Of a stretch of DNA of 64,000 nucleotides, positions 9,301-17,044 are shown piece after piece. Positions within the stretch are counted from its first letter, which is position 1. The number at the start of each line of letters is the position of its first letter. The notes under the pieces are model-generated. The model was not told the DNA's origin. It searched no databases and saw nothing but the letters and a program-made list of their open reading frames with translations. A program made the translations under genes and the position numbers. Location of the stretch: assembly GCA_019420585.1 (NCBI GenBank), contig JAHZGX010000004.1, forward strand, positions 62,001-126,000, given 5' to 3'. Origin of the DNA: Prevotellaceae bacterium. GTDB lineage: Bacteria > Bacteroidota > Bacteroidia > Bacteroidales > Bacteroidaceae.

Positions 9301-10805
9301 AGGAAGCCTTGGTGCGGGTCGCCTCCCTGGGCACAGACTATCACCTGGCCGGCGACAGCGTCATACTGACGCCCGACACCATACGCTTCCCCAAAGCCAC
9401 CATCTACGATTATCTGGGCGGCCCCGGCACCACCGAGCATGCGGCACACCTGAGCGGAGAACTCACCCACCACCATCTGAGCCAGATGTCATATGATGTC
9501 CGTCTGGATGCCAACAACATTCTGTGCTACAACTTCCCGCAGATGGAAGACCTCAACTTCTGCGGCACCGTGTTTGCCACAGGCACGGCTCACGTATACG
9601 GGCAGCCAGGAGCAGTGAACATCGACGTGAAGGCCACTCCACAAAGCGGCACCACGCTGGTGTACGATGCCTCATCGCCTGCCACGGTGACCAACACCAA
9701 CTTCATCACCTACGTGTCACATGCCGACAGTTTGTCCGACCGACAGAAGCCAGACAAGCAGGAGCAGCCTGCCATCAGCAGCGACATGCGCCTCAACTTC
9801 GACCTGAACATCACGCCGGAAGCCACCATGCAGGTGCTCATGGACGCCAAGTCGGGTGACAACATCAACCTCTACGGCAATGGCCGCATACTGGCCAACT
9901 ACTACAACAAGGGAAAGTTCCAAATGTATGGCACCTACCGAGTGGACCACGGCCAGTACAAACTGTCCCTGCAGGATGTCATACGCAAGGACTTCACCTT
10001 TCGCCCGGGAGGTACCATAATCTTCGGAGGCGCCCCGGGAAAGGCTGCCCTGCAACTCACGGCCGTCTACACCGTGCCCAACGTGTCGCTCGACGACCTT
10101 TCCTCCAGCAGCCTCGGACTGTCGAACACTCGGGTGGACTGCGTGATGAACATAGGAGGCGAGGCTTTCGCACCCATGGTCTCCTTTGACTTCGACCTGC
10201 CCAATGCCAACGAGGACGAGAAACGCATGGTGCGCTCAATGATCAGCACTGACGAAGAAAGGAACATGCAGGTGATATACCTGCTGGGCATCGGGCGCTT
10301 CTACAACCAGAACGCCCAGATGCAGAATGGGGCAGGACAGGGCGGGACGGCCATGAACTCACTCATAAGCAGCACGCTGAGCAGCCAGTTCAACCAATTC
10401 CTCTCCAACGCCATGGGCTCGCACAACTGGTCGTTCGGAGCCAATCTGAGAACCGGTGAGACAGGCTGGGACCAACTCGACATAGAAGGAATACTCAGCG
10501 GGAGACTGCTCAACAACCGCCTGCTTATCAACGGAAACTTCGGATACAGGGAGAGTTATTACAGCACCAACAACTTCATCGGCGACTTTGACGTGCAGTA
10601 TCTGCTCACGCCCAACGGCAACCTTTCCCTCAAGGCATACAACCAGACCAACGACCGATACTTCATCCAGTCCTCGCTCACGACGCAAGGCATAGGTCTG
10701 CAATTCAAGCGCGACTTCAACAACTGGCGTTATCTTTTCCGCCGCCTGCGCAAATCCAAGAGCGGCAAGGCCGCTTCACCCACCACCACCGATGAGGAGC
10801 CCTAG
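6369..10805 (+). CDS. tamB: TamB-family translocation/assembly module protein
   Basis: TamB-like AsmA-superfamily proteins span the periplasm and are implicated in outer-membrane protein assembly and lipid transport between membranes. This 1478-aa protein has an N-terminal hydrophobic anchor, a long repetitive beta-rich middle (much like a beta-taco groove), and a C-terminal TamB/DUF490 domain from about residue 1000 to 1450, with SLGLSN and GNFGYRESYY-type barrel-like strands. The start is doubtful. The first GTG (6369) cuts into the membrane segment, while the open frame continues upstream to a stop at 6318-6320 with a basic n-region (KALKYLFR) but no ATG, GTG or TTG. No tamA partner lies beside it. 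Confidence 0.85.
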   Translation: MLGGYLFLFALTAIPSVQRRLAGVAADLLEERIGTHVSVKRVRVGLPGRIIVDGLQIYDHRDTLMLHVPRVAAKMNLMPLLERRIRLGNVQLFGAKAVLYHAVPDSAPNWQFLTDAFSNSSDTTPTTIDLQIRSLLVRRCQVNYDRLYKPQAKGRFDANHLSLTGLSLTANLGCLTADSLNLNIKKLSGSEQSGLELSRLQFRLAANRSSLRLEDFDMQMPHTSLSLPLLTATYPGMPAKGTPPAAWLDRMEAHTQMELKVMPADLAPLFPPLGRVKGSVNLAAHISLEEGGRVNMTEIHVFGFDKTVSFTADVMGNNVFHDPSCTAYIRELVTTHDLWTHLPTLLPPSAAPLADRLKPLGDTRTNGMLHYGKHMARADLSLHTGAGDMRMKGSLADGNLYEADLKLTDTRPDAFTKASPGTLPQNLSASVLLHGRIHGAGGRPSVQASGNIHSLTFRQHTYHGIPFRGSMEGHEYQLTLQANEEQGHVSLDARASLPSSGTRHIALSGVLEQFNPSALHLVKALQGESLSGRMEAHLDIPKGGQPEGELHINDISIYSMEKGLLDIGDINLSCRADSGVQRLSMYSNVARLNASGTFRWKSLPRAVLLLTHRHLPSVIPAPHMSGNADEVDMEFDLHVHDTAVVARLTGLDLSLPEEAVMHGKIHSGVNLMELDGQIPQLHLGSERLLNGNLRLECTQHNVQASLRTRRMMKDKPVDIDLTAYTEKDRLVTQVMWDNLSHPRQKGALSLGTQFLKDPDGKTTVSARVNPSDIVISDTVWHVHPGTVYWHQGSADIRDVSLSSSDRYFALNGRVSALDADTLTVDVKDFDLSYLFNIVNFHAVDFHGYATGRVYGRELLKQPKADAFLQVHDFTFNNAGMGDMDAHINWGARPKTIQLDAYMQDPHAHQQTAVQGSITLGHGPGSGLDLDINTRRMNLHFLHRYASSIFSKMEGRVTGNCRVFGPFKNINLEGKIVAEEALVRVASLGTDYHLAGDSVILTPDTIRFPKATIYDYLGGPGTTEHAAHLSGELTHHHLSQMSYDVRLDANNILCYNFPQMEDLNFCGTVFATGTAHVYGQPGAVNIDVKATPQSGTTLVYDASSPATVTNTNFITYVSHADSLSDRQKPDKQEQPAISSDMRLNFDLNITPEATMQVLMDAKSGDNINLYGNGRILANYYNKGKFQMYGTYRVDHGQYKLSLQDVIRKDFTFRPGGTIIFGGAPGKAALQLTAVYTVPNVSLDDLSSSSLGLSNTRVDCVMNIGGEAFAPMVSFDFDLPNANEDEKRMVRSMISTDEERNMQVIYLLGIGRFYNQNAQMQNGAGQGGTAMNSLISSTLSSQFNQFLSNAMGSHNWSFGANLRTGETGWDQLDIEGILSGRLLNNRLLINGNFGYRESYYSTNNFIGDFDVQYLLTPNGNLSLKAYNQTNDRYFIQSSLTTQGIGLQFKRDFNNWRYLFRRLRKSKSGKAASPTTTDEEP

Positions 10806-10970
10806 CCTCCGCAACCTCGTCCTTCACTTTTTTTCCTATCCCCATTCCCATCCCGCCTGCACGGCCTACCAGGAAAGAAAAGGAGATGAGGTGACACGGC
10901 AGGGGAGGCAGGGGATGCCCTGGCCTGGGAGGGAGAGAGTCTCCCGTAAAGGCAGACTCCGTGCCTCCAT
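10806..10970. other. Gap after tamB
   Basis: No gene is seen. A small hairpin (GGGAGA/TCTCCC, 10931-10945) may help terminate tamB transcription. The rest is purine- and pyrimidine-rich simple sequence. Confidence 0.4.
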
Positions 10971-11159
10971 GCCGTCTCAAAATCTCAAAATCTCAAATCT
11001 CAAGTGAAAAAAAAGGTATGCAAAAAAACATACCCCTCTCTTTAAGACTATATATCTTATTATTATTTAATTAGTTATAATATATATAATATAAAAGCAA
11101 GGAGAAGTGGTACCCTTCTTTTTTCTATTGAGATTTGAGATTTTGAGATTTGAGACGGC
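10971..11159. repeat. 189-bp inverted-repeat element
   Basis: Two arms, 10971-11003 and 11128-11159, are inverted copies differing by a single-base indel. Each arm is made of tandem CTCAAA(A)T units ending in GCCGTCTC. The 124-bp centre is very AT-rich and holds smaller hairpins, such as GGTATG/CATACC at about 11015-11034. No open reading frame and no clear target duplication are seen. It resembles a miniature inverted-repeat element or a very long cruciform. Confidence 0.8.
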
Positions 11160-11653
11160 CCACCCACAGGAAAAGACAGACTTAATTCCCTAAAAAGCAA
11201 CGAGGTACGACATTTTCAGCAAGACCGCACGCTGATGTTCAAGCCCGGCTTGGGGTAGATTTATCCCCAAAAAGTCCTCAAAAATGGGAGTCAAAAGGCA
11301 CGTGAAACGCCCGTTTTGATGGGGATTTCTTCCGCGGATGCCCGTTTTCCCGATATGAGCCCCGCAAATCCCGGCAACAGAAATCGCAGGATTTGCGCCG
11401 GATGATGTGCCCTACGGGGCTCCCCGGACACGGAAAAGGCACACAAACCCCGTCTCACAGAGGGGGCATACGCCCTTTTCGCAGGCACTGTGATGGCACA
11501 GAACAGAGTTCCTCCGGGCAGGCAAGGGAGACAGTCCTTGCCCTTTTGGGCAGGCAAGGGAAACATATCTCGGTCTGATGGCTGATTGGGGGGATGGTTC
11601 CCTTGGTGTTTTCTTGACAGATTCACATCGTGTCTTGTGCATGAGAATTTCCT
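11160..11653. other. Gene-free intergenic sequence
   Basis: No convincing gene. An 18-bp direct repeat of GGGCAGGCAAGGGA(G/A)ACA occurs at 11516-11533 and 11548-11565. An inverted CCTTGCCC lies between the copies and could form a hairpin. Open frames here lack any recognisable domain or start context. Confidence 0.4.
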
Positions 11654-11737
11654 AACTGGAAAAAATATTTTTTCTAGTTGGATTTTTATTTTTTTCCAGT
11701 TGGGAAAATTTTGCGAGGCCTTTTCAAGAATCAAGAC
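11654..11737 (+). repeat. 84-bp AT-rich hairpin element, copy 1
   Basis: A hairpin (AACTGGAAAAAA/TTTTTTCTAGTT) is followed by TTTTTATTTTTTTCC, TTTGCG and ATCAAGAC. A similar 85-bp element in the same orientation occurs at 22635-22719. Confidence 0.7.
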
Positions 11738-11808
11738 AAAGGACAAATCTTGACATCAACAAGATTGCCCGATGTATTTTCGGTAAATCGAACGCGCAGG
11801 TTCCAATC

Positions 11809-11826
11809 GCACCGCTATGCGTTTTT
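11809..11826 (-). repeat. Dispersed palindromic motif, copy 1
   Basis: On the minus strand this 18-mer differs at one base from the arm of the palindromic element at 47252-47269 (core AAAAACGCATAGCG). It lies 71 bp from the 84-bp element copy 1. Confidence 0.7.
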
Positions 11827-11903
11827 CAAGGCACTGCAGTTCCACAGGAATACTACAATGCGATTTATTCCCACGCAGAAAAGCCCATATCAACAAAATA
11901 CAT

Positions 11904-11911
11904 TAACTTTG
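11904..11911 (+). promoter_or_regulatory. Promoter -7 box for the GH31 gene
   Basis: TAACTTTG matches TAnnTTTG. The GH31 start codon is 43 nt downstream. Confidence 0.65.
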
Positions 11912-11953
11912 TAGGTAATCAAGGAATAAACAGAAACTTCACGACAACAAACA

Positions 11954-14521
11954 ATGAGAAAGAACATCAGACACCGCATGCGCTCGCTCACGGCCATGCT
12001 CGCGCTGTGCCTGACCTCGCTTGCCGCACATGCAGGAGAGGAATGGAATCCCCTGCCCTACCCTGAGGCAGTAGTCACGGAGGGAAACATGCGCTTCACC
12101 GTAATGACGGACAGGATGATACGCATCCAGTACAGCAGCAAGGCGGAGTTTGAGGACCGCGCCACGTTTGCCATCGTCAACCGCCGCCTGCCCGTGCCCC
12201 ACTTCACCACGGAACGGGACGACAAGTACCTGTATATCCACACCGACAGCATCAGCCTGCGCTACCGCCTGGGCTCGGTGCCCAAGGAGAGGGACCAGTC
12301 ACCGCTCAACCTGCTCATCACCTTCCGCATGAACGGGTTCACCTGCCAGTGGTATCCCGGCAAGGACAACGCGCTGAACCTACTCGGCACCAACCGTACG
12401 CTCGACACCGCATGGGGTGACAACATGCGCTACAAACTGGAGAACGGACTGGTGTCGAGGGCTGGATGGGCCATCATAGACGAGAGTCCGAAGACCACCA
12501 GGGAGGACGGGGGGACATCTTATGCACTCGCGCCGAACAGCGAGGGATTCTCCTGGTGGGCCAACCCCGTGGACCAGGACGCAACCGACTGGTACTTCCT
12601 GGGCTACGGCCACAACTACAAGCAGTGCCTGGGCGACTACATCAAGGTGGGCGGGCGCATACCCATGCCTCCGAAATATCTCTTCGGCTACTGGTACAGC
12701 CGCTACGCTGCCTACAGCACGGCGGATTTCAAGCAGATCATAAGGGATGTGGAGACGAACGACATACCGATGGACGTGCTCATCATGGACATGGACTGGC
12801 ACAAGGACGGCTGGACAGGCTGGAGCTGGAACAAGAATCTCATACCCAACCCTGCCGAACTGATACGCTACATGCACAACCACGGGCTGCGAACGGCACT
12901 GAACCTGCATCCCGCCGACGGAGTATCGCAGAAGGAAGACTACTACAACGAGATGAAGACGGAACTGGGCTATGCCAGCGACCACACCGCAACCCTGCCC
13001 TGGGCCATAGAGGACTACGACTACTACAAGGCGCTCTTCAAGAGTTTCCTCAGGAAATATGAGAAGATGGGGGTCGACTTCTGGTGGCTCGACTGGCAGC
13101 AGCACCTGCTGGTGGACGGCATGACGCTGAGCGAGACCTTCTGGTGCAACCACACCTTCTTCGAGGACATGCGCATCAACCGCCCCGAACTCCGCCCCGT
13201 CATCTACCACCGCTGGGGAGGGCTCGGAAGCCACCGGTATCCCATAGGCTTCTCGGGTGACACCTTTGCACAATGGAGCATGCTGGGCTACTTGATATAT
13301 TTCACCAGCAACGCAAGCAACGTGTGCTACACCTACTGGGGGCATGACATAGGCGGGCACCAGGGCGGGAACAACGACCCTGAACTGTATCTGCGCTGGC
13401 TGCAGTTCGGCGCCTACACGCCAATATTCCGTACGCACGCCACCAAGGACAGCCGTCTGGAGCGCAGGATATGGAAGTACTCCAACTTCACGCAACTGCG
13501 CGAGGCCGTGCGCCTCCGCTACCGCCTCTTCCCCTACATCTACACGGAGGCACGCGAGACTTATGACACGGGAGTGGGCATGAGCCGTCCGCTCTATTAC
13601 GAATGGCCGGAGGAAGGAAAGGCATACCAGTTTGAGGACGAGTACCTCTTCGGTTCCGACATGCTGGTGGCGCCCATCTACACCCCTGCGAAGGACGGGG
13701 TGAGCACACGCAGCATATGGCTGCCCAAGGGACTCTGGTGGGACGTCACGGAGGGAGAACTGGTGGAGGGCGACCGCACCTTCCGTGCCGGCTTCACGCT
13801 CGACGAGTTCCCCGTCTATTACAAGGCGGGAGCCATCATTCCCTTCTACCCGGTTCAGCGCAGCGTGGTGACCAATCCCGCAGAGATCACCCTCTACGTG
13901 GTGCCCGGTGCAAGCGGCTCGGGCCGGCTGTATGAGGACGACGGAGCCAACAACGAATATGTGGGCGACGCCTGGAGCCGCACGCTCTTCGCCCAGGAGC
14001 GCAGCGGGAACGCGGTGACGCTTACCATAGGCGCGCGCCAGGGAACCTTCGAGGGCATGCCGCAGGAGCGCACCTGGGTGGTGCAGATGCCGGCAATGCC
14101 GGAGACGTGCAACCTGCAGGGCATCACGCTCAACGGCAGTCCCGTGGAGGAATCACAGGTCAACTACTCGGCCGAGACCCGGCTGCTCGAGGTGCGCATC
14201 CCGGCAAGTGACCTCACGCAGACGCTTAGCCTGCGCGTCCCGCTCGGGCAGGAACAGGAGGACGGAAGCGGGAGCGGGAGCGATGGAGATGCCCGGCTCA
14301 ACTATGACGGCAGCCACGATGCGGTGAGCGTGAACGCACCCCGGGTGGCCGCAAGCATACGGCTCACCGTGTCGACCACAGGCGGCGCATGCGTGGCGCG
14401 CGAGGAGGCACGGAACACGGCCGGGCTGGTGTGCTCGCTCAGCTCACTGCCCTCGGGCACGTACGTCTGCCACGCGCTGGTGGACGGGAAACCTTCCGTA
14501 AGAAAAATCATCAAGAAATGA
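11954..14521 (+). CDS. Secreted glycoside hydrolase family 31 enzyme with T9SS-type tail
   Basis: GH31 enzymes are retaining alpha-glycosidases (alpha-glucosidases, alpha-xylosidases and relatives); the exact substrate cannot be fixed here. The 855-aa protein has a signal peptide (about residues 1-27, cut after AHA), an N-terminal beta domain, and a TIM barrel with nucleophile Asp380 in WWLDWQ and acid/base Asp436 in GFSGDTF. Beta domains follow from about residue 590. The last 70 or so residues look like a type IX secretion sorting domain, ending SLPSGTYVCHAL...VRKIIKK. Surface display or release is therefore likely. The stop overlaps the next start by four bases (ATGA), so the two proteins are probably made together. 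Confidence 0.92.
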   Translation: MRKNIRHRMRSLTAMLALCLTSLAAHAGEEWNPLPYPEAVVTEGNMRFTVMTDRMIRIQYSSKAEFEDRATFAIVNRRLPVPHFTTERDDKYLYIHTDSISLRYRLGSVPKERDQSPLNLLITFRMNGFTCQWYPGKDNALNLLGTNRTLDTAWGDNMRYKLENGLVSRAGWAIIDESPKTTREDGGTSYALAPNSEGFSWWANPVDQDATDWYFLGYGHNYKQCLGDYIKVGGRIPMPPKYLFGYWYSRYAAYSTADFKQIIRDVETNDIPMDVLIMDMDWHKDGWTGWSWNKNLIPNPAELIRYMHNHGLRTALNLHPADGVSQKEDYYNEMKTELGYASDHTATLPWAIEDYDYYKALFKSFLRKYEKMGVDFWWLDWQQHLLVDGMTLSETFWCNHTFFEDMRINRPELRPVIYHRWGGLGSHRYPIGFSGDTFAQWSMLGYLIYFTSNASNVCYTYWGHDIGGHQGGNNDPELYLRWLQFGAYTPIFRTHATKDSRLERRIWKYSNFTQLREAVRLRYRLFPYIYTEARETYDTGVGMSRPLYYEWPEEGKAYQFEDEYLFGSDMLVAPIYTPAKDGVSTRSIWLPKGLWWDVTEGELVEGDRTFRAGFTLDEFPVYYKAGAIIPFYPVQRSVVTNPAEITLYVVPGASGSGRLYEDDGANNEYVGDAWSRTLFAQERSGNAVTLTIGARQGTFEGMPQERTWVVQMPAMPETCNLQGITLNGSPVEESQVNYSAETRLLEVRIPASDLTQTLSLRVPLGQEQEDGSGSGSDGDARLNYDGSHDAVSVNAPRVAASIRLTVSTTGGACVAREEARNTAGLVCSLSSLPSGTYVCHALVDGKPSVRKIIKK

Positions 14522-15579
14522 CAAGCAACGACATGTACAGCACAGCAACGCACCATACCGCCTGCACGGCGCAGGCATGCCGGATGCTGGCAGCACTGCT
14601 GCTGGCCTGCACGGCACACACCGCCGCAAGCGCACAGACGCGCCTCTGGATTTCCGGCTCGGCAGTGCCGGGAGGCTCCCAGCCCCTCACACGCTTCGAG
14701 ACAAGCACCTCGGGCAAGTACACCTTCAAGTTCCACGGCAAGCTGCTGCCCGGAACCCTTTGCGTGCAGAACACCGAGACGCGCCGCCCGTCCACCGTAT
14801 ACTATGCACCCACGCAGGTGGACGCAAACGTGGTGAACCACGGCATCGGCTACGTGCAGAGCCGTGACAGCCTGGAGGCGGCCTGGACCGTACTCTTCGA
14901 GGCCGACAACTACCGCTTCACGGTGAACCCTGCGGAGAAGACGCTCGCCGGAGAACTATTCACGCAGTGGTACGAGGCCTGGATCACGGGCGGGTGCGTG
15001 GAGGACAACCAGGGCAGCGGCTCGACTGCAGGCCAGTGGCAACTGACGGCCGGGAAGGCGATGGAGCAGTCGGAGAGCGACCCGAACGTATGGAGCTGGA
15101 CGGGCGAACTGAAGGTCTACACCGCAAATGAGGAGCCGAACAGGCTCAAGATAAACGGTCAGTACGGGTGGTCGCCCAAGGCCCTGCACCCGTTCAAGGC
15201 CGACCAGCCGCTCACCAGCGCAACCCAGTTCTGGTACTGCGGGCCGAACGACACCAAGTGGACTATCTCGCAGGACGGCTTCTACTACATCACCATCAAC
15301 GTGTTCGAGGAGACCATGAAGGCAGAATACCTGGGCACCACCATCCCCGACGGCATGCACGCCGCGCCGGAAACAGACGCGCAGGTGAGCATCTGCGGGC
15401 GCGACATCCGGGTGGTGGGCAGCAGCATGCTCGACTGCCGCCTCTTCACGGCCGACGGCCAGCACGTGGCCACCCAGAGCGGCACGCAGGTGAGCCTGCA
15501 CATGCCCTTCGCCGGCACCTTCCTCCTGCACGTGACCGACGGCACGAGCGCAGTCACCCGAAAGATCATAACCGACTGA
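14518..15579 (+). CDS. SusE/SusF-like secreted carbohydrate-binding protein
   Basis: The 353-aa protein has a signal sequence (about residues 20-40, ending AASAQ) and no catalytic motif. Two beta-rich stretches have the aromatic pattern of SusE/F starch-binding modules (WSWTGELKVY, RLKINGQYGWSPK, DGFYYITINVFEETMKAEY). The C-terminus (GTFLLHVTDG...VTRKIITD) resembles a type IX sorting signal like that of the preceding GH31 enzyme. The start at 14518 overlaps the GH31 stop. I infer a glycan-binding partner of the GH31 enzyme; the assignment rests on pattern, not on an unmistakable signature. Confidence 0.6.
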   Translation: MTSNDMYSTATHHTACTAQACRMLAALLLACTAHTAASAQTRLWISGSAVPGGSQPLTRFETSTSGKYTFKFHGKLLPGTLCVQNTETRRPSTVYYAPTQVDANVVNHGIGYVQSRDSLEAAWTVLFEADNYRFTVNPAEKTLAGELFTQWYEAWITGGCVEDNQGSGSTAGQWQLTAGKAMEQSESDPNVWSWTGELKVYTANEEPNRLKINGQYGWSPKALHPFKADQPLTSATQFWYCGPNDTKWTISQDGFYYITINVFEETMKAEYLGTTIPDGMHAAPETDAQVSICGRDIRVVGSSMLDCRLFTADGQHVATQSGTQVSLHMPFAGTFLLHVTDGTSAVTRKIITD

Positions 15580-15584
15580 CCGCC

Positions 15585-16460
15585 ATGGAGAAGCACACAC
15601 GCCAGCCGGGCACCCGCACCGCCGCGGGAGCCCATCCGAACGGCAGCGCCGACGCAGCCCTGCATCAGCCCGAGACCATAACCAGCGCACAGAACCCGCG
15701 GGTGAAGCGCGTGCTCGCCCTCCAGCAGAAGTCGCAGGAGCGCAGGGCGGCAGGCCGCTTCGTGGTGGAGGGCAGGAGGGAACTGGCGCATTGCCTGGAG
15801 GCCGGGCTCAGCGTGGAATGCGCCTTCGTGCAGCAGGACATGCCCGGCGCCGCATCCCTGCCCCTGCCGCCCGGCACCCCCGTGTTCCCCGTGAGCGCAA
15901 GAGTGTATGAGCGCATGGCCTACCGCGGAGGCACCGAGGGCGTGATGGCCATCGTGGAGAGCCGCGCCACCGCGCTTGCCGACCTGCGGCTGGGCAGCAA
16001 CCCGCTGATAGTGGTGCTGGAGAGCGTGGAGAAGCCCGGCAACCTGGGCGCGGTGCTGCGCAGCGCCGATGCCGCACAGGCCGACGCGGTCATCGTGTGC
16101 GACCCAATGACCGACCTGTACAACCCCAACCTCATACGCTCCTCCACGGGAGCCGTCTTCTCCGTCCCCTGCGTTGCCTGCACGTCCCCCCAGTGCATCC
16201 GCTTCCTCAAGGAGCGGGGGATACAGATCCTCACCGCACAGCTCCAGGACTCGCGCCTCTACTACGACACCCCCATGCGGCAGGGAACCGCCATCGTGAT
16301 GGGAACTGAGTCCACCGGCCTCACCGATGTCTGGCGCGAAACTGCCGATGCACACATCCGCATCCCCATGCTCGGCCGCCTGGACTCCCTCAACGTCTCC
16401 GTCAGCGCCGCCATACTGCTCTTCGAGGCCGTGCGCCAGAGGCAGGAGGCACAACCCTGA
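15585..16460 (+). CDS. TrmH/SpoU-family 2'-O-ribose RNA methyltransferase
   Basis: SpoU-class enzymes methylate ribose 2'-OH groups in rRNA or tRNA using S-adenosylmethionine bound in a trefoil knot. From the ATG at 15585 the protein is 291 aa. It has an N-terminal substrate-binding domain (ITSAQNPRVKRVLAL...) and the three SPOUT motifs: NLGAVLRSADA, GTESTGL and IPMLGRLDSLNVSVS. The target base cannot be told; RlmB-type 23S rRNA modification is plausible. It starts 5 nt after the SusE/F-like gene. The coding sequence is very GC-rich (39 of 60 bases in a sampled line at 15901). Confidence 0.9.
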   Translation: MEKHTRQPGTRTAAGAHPNGSADAALHQPETITSAQNPRVKRVLALQQKSQERRAAGRFVVEGRRELAHCLEAGLSVECAFVQQDMPGAASLPLPPGTPVFPVSARVYERMAYRGGTEGVMAIVESRATALADLRLGSNPLIVVLESVEKPGNLGAVLRSADAAQADAVIVCDPMTDLYNPNLIRSSTGAVFSVPCVACTSPQCIRFLKERGIQILTAQLQDSRLYYDTPMRQGTAIVMGTESTGLTDVWRETADAHIRIPMLGRLDSLNVSVSAAILLFEAVRQRQEAQP

Positions 16461-16476
16461 GGAAGGCCGGGCGAAA

Positions 16477-16806
16477 GGGGAGCAGCAGGCGGGCAGCCGA
16501 TGGGAAGCAGCCCTGCAGCCGATGGGATGAAGCCCGAAACTTAAAGAGAAAAAGATTTACACCCGCAAGGATGCGCCAAGGCAGCCCTGCGGGTGTTTCC
16601 TTGTATCTGATGGGCTGTAAAAACGCACCCGCACGGATGCAGGGGCGTATCTGCCCGGATGAAAACCGGTACCCGCACGAGTAGTTTTCTGCAGCCGCGC
16701 GGATACAAACTTGTACCTGCGCGGATACAAACTTGTACCTGCGCGGATACAAACTTGCAGCCGCGCGGATGCAGATTTGCAACCGAGCGGCTGCGGGCCT
16801 GAAAAT
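16477..16806. repeat. 22-bp periodic tandem array (15 degenerate units)
   Basis: Units begin every 22 bp at 16477, 16499, 16521 and so on to 16785. The best conserved are at 16697, 16719 (identical to each other), 16741 and 16763. Units follow a pattern like G-N-N-C-G-G-A-T-G/A and mostly end GCAGCC, GTACCT, GCACCC or GTATCT; register is kept without indels for about 330 bp. It begins 16 bp after the methyltransferase stop and contains no gene. The period is not a multiple of three, so it is not a coding repeat. Confidence 0.85.
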
Positions 16807-17044
16807 CCGCCTCTGCGGACGGGAAGCGCGCCTCTGCGGCCCTGCATCCGCCCAGGAGGGGAGGGGCGGGAAAAGAGCGGTGCCGGAACGCGGCACGTCC
16901 GCCTGACATGCAAGTGAGGTCAGGCGGACGTGCAAATAAGGGGATGCCCGGGGACAGCCGGGAAAAAGCCGGCACCCACCCCATGGGATGCCCGGGCTCG
17001 GGACAAAAAATGCGGACAGACGGCTCGCGCGGCTCCGGCGGGCA
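16807..17044. other. Gap between the 22-bp array and the oxidoreductase gene
   Basis: No gene seen. Two copies of CGCCTCTGCGG occur 21 bp apart (16808 and 16829), a decayed continuation of the array. A GTCAGGCGGAC-type inverted repeat lies around 16897-16932 and may serve as a terminator for either convergent gene. Confidence 0.4.

Noticed and set aside
11291..11746. A 151-aa minus-strand open frame
   Set aside because: No domain or start context; it runs through the direct repeats and the AT-rich hairpin element, so coding is unlikely.
16631..16806. Possible CRISPR array
   Set aside because: Units are contiguous with no spacers, and no cas genes are near.
16541..16984. Open frames across the 22-bp array encoding repeated peptides
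   Set aside because: The period is not a multiple of three, so the same repeat appears in every frame in turn; the frames are by-products of repetition.
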